The notes below the pieces were generated by a model. The model did not search any database. It saw only the letters and a list, made by a program, of their open reading frames with translations, and had not been told where the DNA came from. Below are positions 1 through 8,361 of a stretch of DNA of 64,000 nt, piece after piece (the first letter of the stretch is position 1; each line of letters begins with the position of its first letter). The position numbers and the translations under genes were made by a program. This DNA comes from Colwellia_A sp041890515 (GTDB lineage: Bacteria > Pseudomonadota > Gammaproteobacteria > Enterobacterales > Alteromonadaceae). Location of the stretch: contig JASDWX010000122.1 in NCBI GenBank assembly GCA_041890515.1, forward strand, positions 48,729 to 112,728, written 5' to 3'.

Positions 1-2734
1 TTTGTTCTTGTTTAGAATCGTTACTATTCAACTTGTTTAAAATAGTTAATGCATCTTTATTTTTTTCGTTTGAAATAAGCACTTCAGCGTAGTTCAATGT
101 AATATTTACATCACTACCTTTTGAAAATTTATATGCACTCGTTAAGGCTTTTAATGCTATTGTTTTTTCGCCGGCTTTGAGTAAGACCATTCCTCGAGTA
201 TCAAGAACGCTTGGGTGTTTAGGTGCTAATTTAATTGCCTCAGCAGAATACTTTAACGCTAATTCTAAATGATTATTTTCAAGACTCAACCAGGCTAAGT
301 TATTCAGAAAAACAACATCTTTTGGCTTGTCTTTTAACATTTTCTCGTAGAGTGGAATAGCTTTTTCAGGTTCATTTTCTAAATACATATTAGCGAGTAA
401 AGAGCGAACTTGGGTATCTGAATCATTTGTCTCAAGATAGGTTTTCAAAGAAACTATTGCTTCATTAACTTTTCGGTCATTTTTTTGTGCTATTGCAAGC
501 AGTAGTATGTTTTGCCTTGATGGAAAGTTGGCATAAAAAGTCGCTAACAATGGTATCGCTTGTTTGTAATTTTTTTCTAATAAATAAATACGGCCATTTA
601 TGCCTTGCACAATCTTTTCATGCATATTATTACGAGTAAACTCAGGATAAAAACTTTTTACTTCTTCTAATTCTGCCTTATCAAGCAAGATCTGCATTTT
701 GGATACTTTTAACATCACATTGTTTTTATTGCCATTTTTAAGAGCTTTATTAACAATACGCAAAGCAGATGCAAGGTTTTTATCTCGTAAATAATAATCG
801 ATAAGTAATAACGCAGGCTCTGGTGCATATGGGTTGGTTTTCATCCACGTTTCGAGAACAGTTGTCGTACTTTTTCCTTCGTCAATATTGCGCAGTGCAA
901 AAAGCTTTAATTGCCAAAGCCGATTAGGGGAATGAATTGACGTTTTAAATGATTCAAGAATGGTTAGTGCTTGCTTATACTTACTTTGATCAAGTAAAAC
1001 CTCGGCATACAAAAGCCCCAACGTTAAGTTATCGGTTTTAGCTCTGTATATTTTTCTAATTTTTTCTGAGGCTAAATCCCTTTTTTCAATGTCACCTCGA
1101 GAAGCGGCATAATGTAACTTCAACATTTTTTCACCTTCAGGAAAGTAACCTAAACCGAGTTTAGATAAACGAGTTGCTTCAGGAATATCATTTCGTTTCA
1201 ACGCTATATTAATTAAATGAGTAATGGCAAATTGATTTTCTGCTAAAAGCGATAAGCTTTTATTTAGCACTGTTTTAGCTAAATCTAACTTTCCTTGCTT
1301 TAAATACACCATAGCTAATACATTAAATGCGCCAGGTTTTTCTGGGTATTTTGTTTGCCAGTCTTTTGATATTTCAATGGCTTTATCAAAATCATTTACT
1401 TGTAGTGCAGCAGACACTAATGCAAGTTCCGCTGAAAGAAAATCTGGTTTTAGCGACATAGCATTTTCTAGATCGGTCAACCCGGAAGGGTCGTTTAACA
1501 TCATCTTCAATATACCTGTACGTACATTCTCTTCTGCATTTTCAGGCTGTTGACTCGTTACTTTCTCTGCTAATTTTTTTGCATCATCTAATGCTCCAAT
1601 TTCAGCAAGTTGTAAACTTAATGTAGACAAAAATTTTATATCTTCTTTATTGGCGACATTAAAATTTTCTAAGGTTTCAGAAATATCGCTTATTAAACCT
1701 AATTGTAACTGGCTAATCGCATACATTTTCAGAGCAGGATGTTCGGCAGGTAAATATTTAATAATGGCACTTAGGTGGTGATAGCTTTGTTCAAAATTCC
1801 TTAAATAATAAGCACTTGCTCCAGCGATGAGTTTAAGATGAGGCATATTAAGACCTGACGATTCTGCTTTCTCTGCATGTTTACTGGCTTTTTCGTAATC
1901 TTGCACTTCAAAACGTGCGAAAGATTTCGCATAATGAGCAAAAGGCTGGTTGGGTATGTTGCTTAATATAATATCTGCATACTTTTCAGCATTCTCATAG
2001 TTTTTTTCTTTTAATGACGAATCAGTTAAAAGTAAAATAATCATGCTTGATTTTGGCTGAAGGTCAGAATATTCAAGGTAATTTTCGCTCGCTTCGCTAA
2101 AAAGCCCTAAAGCCGTATTAATTTGGCCCAATAACATAATTGATTCTGGATTTTTTGGAGAGATATCAAGAGACATTTTTACTTTAGCTTTTGCCGCTTC
2201 AGGCTTATTTTCAGACAACAAAATATATGCAGACGCAAGATGAGAATAAGTGGTCATAGCTATTAAGTCATTCGCAAGCAATTCTGATTTTTTAGCTGAG
2301 TCATTATCTTGCACCCGAATATTTGCCAAGGTGTTATAGGCTAAATATTGAGATTTAACTTCATCAGGTAACTGCAAGGCTTGTTCGTTTAACTCAATAA
2401 CGTCGTCATCTGCGTTTACCAACAAATACGCTCTAGCGAGTAAAGGGATAACTTTAGCGCTTGTATATTTTAGTTTATGGGCTTTTTCTAGTTCTTTTAC
2501 TGCTTCAAAACCACTGCCTTGTTGCAAATAAAGCTTACCTAGCATAAACCGAGCTTCATTATTATCAGGCGATTTTTGTATCGCATTTTTTAACTCAATA
2601 ATACTTTCATCAAACTTACGTTCATCCGTGTAAATTTTTGCTTTATTGATATGCGTTGAAGCGGTTTCGTTTTCGCTACATGCAACTATTCCATTAATTA
2701 AACCAATAACAAGTAATAACTTTAAAAACTTCAT
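1..2734 (-). CDS. prsT: PEP-CTERM system TPR-repeat lipoprotein PrsT (partial, runs off left edge)
   Basis: The minus strand is open from an ATG at 2734 to the window edge, giving 911 visible codons without a stop. The N-terminus has a short basic stretch, a hydrophobic core and a lipobox ending in Cys19 (GIVAC), so it is a predicted lipoprotein. The rest is a long array of TPR-like helical pairs, with recurring patterns such as NNEARFMLGKLYLQQG and PEKPGAFNVLAMVYLKQGK. Length and layout match the PrsT family found in XrtA exopolysaccharide loci, usually about 900 residues, so only a few C-terminal residues should be missing. Its exact role is unknown; TPR lipoproteins of this kind are thought to scaffold envelope assembly or export. 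AAAGG lies 8 nt before the ATG. A terminator after the upstream wecBC gene suggests its own promoter, perhaps the TATTAT-like box near 2749. Confidence 0.9.
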   Translation of the reverse strand, partial: MKFLKLLLVIGLINGIVACSENETASTHINKAKIYTDERKFDESIIELKNAIQKSPDNNEARFMLGKLYLQQGSGFEAVKELEKAHKLKYTSAKVIPLLARAYLLVNADDDVIELNEQALQLPDEVKSQYLAYNTLANIRVQDNDSAKKSELLANDLIAMTTYSHLASAYILLSENKPEAAKAKVKMSLDISPKNPESIMLLGQINTALGLFSEASENYLEYSDLQPKSSMIILLLTDSSLKEKNYENAEKYADIILSNIPNQPFAHYAKSFARFEVQDYEKASKHAEKAESSGLNMPHLKLIAGASAYYLRNFEQSYHHLSAIIKYLPAEHPALKMYAISQLQLGLISDISETLENFNVANKEDIKFLSTLSLQLAEIGALDDAKKLAEKVTSQQPENAEENVRTGILKMMLNDPSGLTDLENAMSLKPDFLSAELALVSAALQVNDFDKAIEISKDWQTKYPEKPGAFNVLAMVYLKQGKLDLAKTVLNKSLSLLAENQFAITHLINIALKRNDIPEATRLSKLGLGYFPEGEKMLKLHYAASRGDIEKRDLASEKIRKIYRAKTDNLTLGLLYAEVLLDQSKYKQALTILESFKTSIHSPNRLWQLKLFALRNIDEGKSTTTVLETWMKTNPYAPEPALLLIDYYLRDKNLASALRIVNKALKNGNKNNVMLKVSKMQILLDKAELEEVKSFYPEFTRNNMHEKIVQGINGRIYLLEKNYKQAIPLLATFYANFPSRQNILLLAIAQKNDRKVNEAIVSLKTYLETNDSDTQVRSLLANMYLENEPEKAIPLYEKMLKDKPKDVVFLNNLAWLSLENNHLELALKYSAEAIKLAPKHPSVLDTRGMVLLKAGEKTIALKALTSAYKFSKGSDVNITLNYAEVLISNEKNKDALTILNKLNSNDSKQEQ

Positions 2735-2786
2735 TAACTTTACCTTTGTATAATACCAATAAAAAATATTTTCATTTTTGAATGAT

Positions 2787-2816
2787 GTAAAAAAGCCTGC
2801 CAATATGACAGGCTTT
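2787..2816 (-). terminator. Rho-independent terminator after wecBC
   Basis: AAAGCCTG at 2792-2799 pairs perfectly with CAGGCTTT at 2809-2816 around a 9-nt loop. Read on the minus strand, the hairpin begins 3 nt after the stop codon of the wecB-wecC fusion and is followed by a T-run. It separates wecBC from prsT. Confidence 0.85.
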
Positions 2817-2819
2817 CAC

Positions 2820-5084
2820 TTATGACCTTGTATTCAATAGTGGGCTATTAAATTTCAAATTCTTATAGCAACTATGGTCTGTAACCAGAATAAGTACATC
2901 GGCCCATGAATCTATTTCATCGATAGAGCTAATATTATTACAGTCCCAAGAGGGGACGTAAGGGTCATGATAGCTCACTTCAATACCTGCTTTATTAAAA
3001 TAAGCCAATATTGCATCTGCTGGCGTTTCTCTACAATCATCAACGTTAGCTTTGTAGGCAACACCTAAAATGCCAATTTTAGTACCTTTTACCGACGCTA
3101 AAAGCTCAAGCGCCTTTGAAGCAACAATACTGGGACGTTCATCGTTAATTTTACGTGCTAATCGAATAAATTCACCTGCTTTAGTATTTTCAACCAAAAA
3201 CCATGGGTCAATCGGTATACAGTGTCCACCGACACCAGGGCCAGGGCTTAATACGTTAACACGTGGATGACGATTAGCGAGGCGAATAACTTCATGCACA
3301 TCAACGTCAAGTTCTTCACAAACTTGTGCGAGCTCATTAGCAAAAGCAATACCTACATCACGAGACGTATTCTCAACCAATTTAATACATTCAGCCGTTG
3401 TTAAATCCGTTAAAAAAACCTCGCCGTTCACAAAGCTTTCATAAATAGTTTTTACTTTTTGCTGAGCTATTGGGCTTGATGCGCCAATAATTCGATCGTT
3501 ATTAACTAACTCAAACAATGTTTCGCCTGGAATTGCACGTTCAGGGCAATGCACAACATCAACCTTAAGCCCAATTTCAGCAAAGCGTTGCTCTACAGCT
3601 AAACTCGTTTGTGGTGAAATAGTTGACTCAATAATAACCACTTGACCATCTTTAGCGACTTTTGCAATAGCATCAACGGCAGCAAACACATAACTGCGAT
3701 CACAACGGCTGTCTTTATGTGGTGTTGGCACTGCCACTAAATAAGTGTCACTTGAAGGAATGGTTGTTGACGCTTTTAAGAAGCCTTGAGTGACTACTTT
3801 TTTAATTAACTCTGGCATACCAAGTTCATCAAAAGGACATTCGCCACGATTAATTGAATCGACTTTTTCTTGGTTTAAGTCAACGCCAGTAACTGAATAT
3901 CCCGCCTGAGCAATTAAACTCGAAATGGGTAGTCCCATATAACCTAAACCAACAACAGCTAAAGTTTCATTTTTAGCCTTTATGGTTGAATCATCTTGTT
4001 CTGTTAAATCTTTAATAATTACATCGAGTATATACTCAGCAACGTGTCCGTCACCAAATGGGTTCTCCCATGAATAATCATCTCGACTTAACCACTGCTT
4101 AGCGGCCTTAACCGCTTTAGCTGCATCGCGACCCACTAGTTCACTAGCGCCTACTTCAACGGCTTCAGGACGTTCTGTATTTTCTCGTAAGGTAAGGCTA
4201 GGTACACCGAGTAAACAAGCTTCTTCTTGAATACCGCCAGAATCAGTTAAAATTAACTTAGCGTGTTTTTGTAATTGAATAAAATCTAAATAACCAACGG
4301 GTGGGATCAATTGCAAATAACTGGGCAACTCAATATTAAACTCTTTAAGTTTTGACTGAGTTCTAGGATGAATAGGCCAAACAATAGTGCCCGTATAATT
4401 TTTATGCATTTCATCAAACAAATGAAGTAATTCAAGCAAGTTCGATGAAATATCAACATTTGAGGCACGATGGGCAGTCACTAAAAAGTATTCACCTGCT
4501 TGTAGATTCAGTGTCGTTAATATTTTGCTTTTTTGCGCTGAAATTTCAAGGTGCTGAAAAAGAGAATCAGAAACAGTATTACCAACAGTATGTATTTTAT
4601 TGTTAGCGATACCCTCTGCTTTCAGGATTTTTTCTTGGTTTGGGCCAACCGCAAATAAATATTCGCTAATGTGGTCGGTCATAATTCGGTTGGTTTCTTC
4701 GGGCATGCTTCGGTCATAACTTCTTAGACCCGCTTCAATATGCCCTACTTTAATATTTAACTTTGACGCCGCTAAAGCCCCGGCTAAAACAGTATTTGTA
4801 TCGCCTTGCACTAAGACAACGTCAGGTTTTTCGTCTAATAAAATAGGCTCCATTTTTATTAGAATATTACCTGTTTGGTTACTGTGTAAACCAGAACCCA
4901 CACCTAAATTATAATGAGGGGCCGGAAGGTGCAATTCTTCAAAAAAAATACTGTCCATTTTTTTTGAATAATGTTGATTTGAATGGATAATAAAAAAGGG
5001 AATATTTCTTTTTTCACACTCCCTAATTACTGGTGCCATTTTGATAATTTCAGGCCGTGTTCCAACAATGATGCCAATTTTCAT
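2820..5084 (-). CDS. wecBC: Fused UDP-GlcNAc 2-epimerase / UDP-ManNAc 6-dehydrogenase
   Basis: This 754-residue protein joins two enzymes usually made separately. Residues 1-360 are a non-hydrolysing UDP-GlcNAc 2-epimerase (WecB): GTRPEIIK at the N-terminus, and the acid/base residues expected by family analogy at D95 (QGDT), E117 (HIEAGLR), E130 (PEET) and H205 (TAHR). After a linker of about 15 residues, residues 375-754 are a nucleotide-sugar dehydrogenase (WecC): a Rossmann motif AVVGLGYMGLP and catalytic Cys622 in GGHCIPIDP. Together they would convert UDP-GlcNAc to UDP-ManNAc and then UDP-ManNAcA, a precursor for the polymer made by this locus. The ATG is preceded by AGGGAA. The protein is cytoplasmic. 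No internal stop or obvious separate start marks the junction. The catalytic motifs of both halves are intact, so both are probably active. Confidence 0.93.
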   Translation of the reverse strand: MKIGIIVGTRPEIIKMAPVIRECEKRNIPFFIIHSNQHYSKKMDSIFFEELHLPAPHYNLGVGSGLHSNQTGNILIKMEPILLDEKPDVVLVQGDTNTVLAGALAASKLNIKVGHIEAGLRSYDRSMPEETNRIMTDHISEYLFAVGPNQEKILKAEGIANNKIHTVGNTVSDSLFQHLEISAQKSKILTTLNLQAGEYFLVTAHRASNVDISSNLLELLHLFDEMHKNYTGTIVWPIHPRTQSKLKEFNIELPSYLQLIPPVGYLDFIQLQKHAKLILTDSGGIQEEACLLGVPSLTLRENTERPEAVEVGASELVGRDAAKAVKAAKQWLSRDDYSWENPFGDGHVAEYILDVIIKDLTEQDDSTIKAKNETLAVVGLGYMGLPISSLIAQAGYSVTGVDLNQEKVDSINRGECPFDELGMPELIKKVVTQGFLKASTTIPSSDTYLVAVPTPHKDSRCDRSYVFAAVDAIAKVAKDGQVVIIESTISPQTSLAVEQRFAEIGLKVDVVHCPERAIPGETLFELVNNDRIIGASSPIAQQKVKTIYESFVNGEVFLTDLTTAECIKLVENTSRDVGIAFANELAQVCEELDVDVHEVIRLANRHPRVNVLSPGPGVGGHCIPIDPWFLVENTKAGEFIRLARKINDERPSIVASKALELLASVKGTKIGILGVAYKANVDDCRETPADAILAYFNKAGIEVSYHDPYVPSWDCNNISSIDEIDSWADVLILVTDHSCYKNLKFNSPLLNTRS

Positions 5085-5224
5085 TTAAATTTCCCTACAA
5101 TAATGATTCAAATTAAATAGCTTCAGTTTACCTGTAAAAAAAAGTTTTAAAAGTACCTTCTCTGATTGTTACAAGATTATCATTAAATATTCATCTGCAA
5201 ATACTCGACATAAAACCATAATAT

Positions 5225-5240
5225 TGGCTCGATATCGGCT
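5225..5240 (+). promoter_or_regulatory. Sigma-54 (-24/-12) type promoter upstream of xrtA
   Basis: TGGCTCGATATCGGCT matches the RpoN consensus TGGCACGNNNNTTGCW at the GG (-24) and GC (-12) dinucleotides, with correct spacing, and at most flanking positions. Three positions mismatch: T for A, and CG for TT in the -12 element. A transcript would start near 5251, about 100 nt before xrtA. The same locus encodes PrsR, a sigma-54-dependent activator, so the site makes biological sense. It was found by eye and not scored against background. Confidence 0.5.
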
Positions 5241-5351
5241 TGAAAAAGCAATAGCGTGTGAGTCAAAGTATTGATAGAGTATGAAGGATTGACGCTGTTT
5301 TACTTAAAAATAATTTTTTTCCCCACTAATTAACTAATTAAATAACTAAAA

Positions 5352-6746
5352 ATGATTAATAATACTAATACCAAGCCTTTAGAAGAAAGGACACTCAAAC
5401 CACTTATTGGACTTGTGCTTGTTTTTTTATTTTTTTCTCTTTCCAATATCCCTGTTTTACAAACAATATGGGAAAATAGTTTTGATGATGGTACATATTC
5501 ACACGCTTACCTCATTCCCATAATATCTATGTACTTATATTATCAATTATCTAGAATAGGTAAGTTAACCTATAGAGATAATATTTCAATTTTACCTCTC
5601 ACGTTGCTTTGCTGTAGTGCAACGTTGTTTTTCATAATGGTCTCTGCACAGATAAGCCTTGGTTATTGGGCTGCAACGTTAGCCGTTTTATTATCTAGTA
5701 TTTTGTTAATATACCGCGCTAATTGGCAAGTTTTCTTCCCAACATTATTTCTTGCTTTTTTAATGCCAGGCTGGGGAGTTTTAACTGCGAGCTTACAAAA
5801 AATATCAATAAACGCCGTTAGCTTTTTAATGAGCTACACTGGTATACCTACCTTTGTTGAAGGCAATTTAGTAACGATTCCAGCTGGTGTTTTTGAAATT
5901 GCAGATGGTTGCAGTGGCCTAAGATACCTTATTGTATCATTGGCTATTAGCTCATTATTTAGCTTTCTTTATATTAAAAATATTCGCAACGCATTAGTAT
6001 TTTTTACTGTTGCTATTTTAGGGGCTTTAATTACCAATTGGATAAGAATAACCGCATTAATTCTTGTTGGTGAATACACAAATATGGAAAGTGACTTAAT
6101 GACAGATCACAACATGTTTGGTTGGTATTTATATATTCCCTTTATGTTTTTATTGTTTGTGTGGGGTAATAAATTGACTGACCATGATCAGCTGGTGTTG
6201 CCATCAACCACTGCAGACATTCAACCAGTAGAAAAGACCTATCCAACACTACCTAATGTTGTAATCTTTGCTGTAGTTGTTGCATTATCATCAACAGCAC
6301 TAAAATCATTATTATTGACAAATTCAACTGCGAAAACTGAAACAACAGTGATCAAACCAATAATTAAACGCTTTACCAATGTTGAACACGTTTTATCAAA
6401 TAGTAACAACACCTCGAAAATATATTTGAAGTACTACTTCAACGGTGCCTTAGACAATGGTAAGCCAACAGCACATGACAACGTTTATATTCCACAAGGC
6501 TCGCGTAGCATTAAACAAGAAATTATAGGTGCCTGGAACAACATAACCGTTGTTAAAAATAATAAATTCGCACTCATACGTTACAGTTTTGACATTAATA
6601 AACAACAAACAGCCTATGTAGGAGGATTTAAAAAGCAACGTATAAAAGCAGCACTATTAGGTAATAGTGAAACTTATTTACATTGGCAATATATCCCTTG
6701 TTTAACTGATTGTGTAGAAGAAAAAAATGAATTTAATGTTTATTAA
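5352..6746 (+). CDS. xrtA: Exosortase A (XrtA) with C-terminal EpsI-like periplasmic domain
   Basis: This is an inner-membrane cysteine transpeptidase. The exosortase family cleaves and re-anchors proteins carrying a C-terminal PEP-CTERM signal. Residues 17-270 form about eight membrane helices. The conserved catalytic triad is visible as Cys187 (DGCSGLRY), Arg232 (NWIRI) and His253 (DHNMFGW). A further helix near 295-315 leads into a soluble tail of about 150 residues, which resembles a short EpsI-like domain often fused to XrtA. The length of 464 residues is slightly under the usual figure of about 500. It heads the plus-strand polysaccharide block and lies opposite the divergent wecBC. A sigma-54-like promoter sits about 110 nt upstream. 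The ribosome binding site before the ATG is weak. No PEP-CTERM substrate was recognised in the window. Confidence 0.93.
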   Translation: MINNTNTKPLEERTLKPLIGLVLVFLFFSLSNIPVLQTIWENSFDDGTYSHAYLIPIISMYLYYQLSRIGKLTYRDNISILPLTLLCCSATLFFIMVSAQISLGYWAATLAVLLSSILLIYRANWQVFFPTLFLAFLMPGWGVLTASLQKISINAVSFLMSYTGIPTFVEGNLVTIPAGVFEIADGCSGLRYLIVSLAISSLFSFLYIKNIRNALVFFTVAILGALITNWIRITALILVGEYTNMESDLMTDHNMFGWYLYIPFMFLLFVWGNKLTDHDQLVLPSTTADIQPVEKTYPTLPNVVIFAVVVALSSTALKSLLLTNSTAKTETTVIKPIIKRFTNVEHVLSNSNNTSKIYLKYYFNGALDNGKPTAHDNVYIPQGSRSIKQEIIGAWNNITVVKNNKFALIRYSFDINKQQTAYVGGFKKQRIKAALLGNSETYLHWQYIPCLTDCVEEKNEFNVY

Positions 6747-6786
6747 CCATTAAATTCATAAAATATTAATTAGAAGGCTATTCCTC

Positions 6787-8268
6787 TTGGTTAAACTGAT
6801 TATTTTCATCTTATTTTTACTCGTTTTTACTGCTGAAGCTAACAATAAAATTTGTTCACCAGCACCTTTAATTGGGAAGGCCTATTATGTATCTCCTCAA
6901 GGGAAAAACTATAAGGGTGATGGCAGTAGGTTAAATCCTTGGCAAACAATTAGTTATGGTATAGCTGTTATACCTGATGGAAATAGCCTAATTGTCGAAG
7001 AGGGCTCCTATGAAGGGCTCATTAAAATAAGTAAGTCGTTTGAAAAAGGTGTATTAATTAAATCAGAGTTTCCTTATCTAGCGAAGTTAACAAGCAACCA
7101 ACGTGTAATTGCATTAGTGAAAGAAGCTGCAAATATTATTATTGAAGGCTTTGAGATTACTCATAACACAAAAGACGCCAAACCACTTGTTGTTCATATT
7201 GATGGCTGGGGTAGGAATACGGTTAAAAACATCACGTTGAGAAATAACATTATTCATGATAGTTACAATAATGATTTATTAAAAATAAATTACGGTGCTG
7301 AAGATATTACAGTGGAATGTAATATGTTTTATAATCAAGGTAATTCTGATGAGCATATTGATATTAATAGTGCTGCCAATATTACTGTAAGCGACAATGT
7401 TTTTTTTAATGACTTTCCTAAAAGCAATCGTAAAATCACTAAAAAATCATCAAGCTTTATCGTTATTAAAGACAGTAATAATAATGATGACCGCTTCCAT
7501 GGAGCTGAAAATATCACCATTAAGAGAAACGTGTTCTTCAATTGGCAAGGTTCTCATGGACAAAGCTTTATTTTAGTAGGTGAAGACGGGAAGAGTTACT
7601 ATGAAGCGCATAATGTAAATATCTACAATAATTTAATGCTCGGGAATAGTCCTTTCAACATAAGAGCCCCATTTATGGTTAAAGGCGCAAAAGATATCAA
7701 TTTTTTCAATAATACAATAAGTGGAGATTTACCTAGTAATGCTTTTGCCATAAGGGTGACGCGAGAGCAAAAAAATAAAAAGCCAACCCACATTAATCTC
7801 TATAATAATATTTGGTCAGATCCAACGGGGACAATGGGCCAAGGTGCCCATGAAAATGATATAGATTTTTCTGACACGTTATTTTATCAACTTAACCAGT
7901 TTACCCTAAGCAATAATTTGTACTGGAATAATGGCGATTCACTGCCTTATTCACTCTTAGATAAAATCAATCCTAGTGCTGATAATGAGCAGGTTATAAG
8001 TGACCCTCACCTAGGTGACAATACTCAGCTTATAAGCCCGATATGGAATAATATAACTCAGACATTCGATGATGGTTCCTTTGAAATAAGAGAAGTCTTT
8101 TTACGACTAGTTAACTTTTATGGTATACCCAAGTTCAACTACACTAAACGTGAAGCTAATACTAATAAAACACTTTATTTTCCAAAGAGTGATATTTTAG
8201 GTCAAGAAAGAACAATACCTCACTCTATTGGCGCATACCATTTAAGTAGCGAAAAAAAAACACAATAA
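6787..8268 (+). CDS. Secreted right-handed parallel beta-helix protein (DUF1565-like)
   Basis: The start is TTG, chosen because GAAGG lies about 8 nt upstream and the product begins with a clear signal peptide (KLIIFILFLLVFTAEA). The mature N-terminus has the YYVSPQGKNYKGDG...PWQTI pattern typical of DUF1565/polysaccharide-lyase-like beta-helix proteins. It is followed by repeated Asn-rich strands (NIIIEGFEITHN, NITLRNNIIHD, DITVECNMFYNQG, NVNIYNNLML) typical of right-handed beta-helix coils. A role in binding, trimming or epimerising the polymer in the periplasm or outside is inferred from its place between xrtA and a heparinase-family lyase. Catalytic residues could not be assigned, so the activity is open: lyase, epimerase or non-catalytic. 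Confidence 0.75.
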   Translation: MVKLIIFILFLLVFTAEANNKICSPAPLIGKAYYVSPQGKNYKGDGSRLNPWQTISYGIAVIPDGNSLIVEEGSYEGLIKISKSFEKGVLIKSEFPYLAKLTSNQRVIALVKEAANIIIEGFEITHNTKDAKPLVVHIDGWGRNTVKNITLRNNIIHDSYNNDLLKINYGAEDITVECNMFYNQGNSDEHIDINSAANITVSDNVFFNDFPKSNRKITKKSSSFIVIKDSNNNDDRFHGAENITIKRNVFFNWQGSHGQSFILVGEDGKSYYEAHNVNIYNNLMLGNSPFNIRAPFMVKGAKDINFFNNTISGDLPSNAFAIRVTREQKNKKPTHINLYNNIWSDPTGTMGQGAHENDIDFSDTLFYQLNQFTLSNNLYWNNGDSLPYSLLDKINPSADNEQVISDPHLGDNTQLISPIWNNITQTFDDGSFEIREVFLRLVNFYGIPKFNYTKREANTNKTLYFPKSDILGQERTIPHSIGAYHLSSEKKTQ

Positions 8269-8361
8269 ATGTCATTGTTATTAACTATAATAAAAGCTCA
8301 AAAATAGCTGCTCAACTAATTAATTTTCGACCTAGACATTTTATATAAAGGTAAATAAAAA

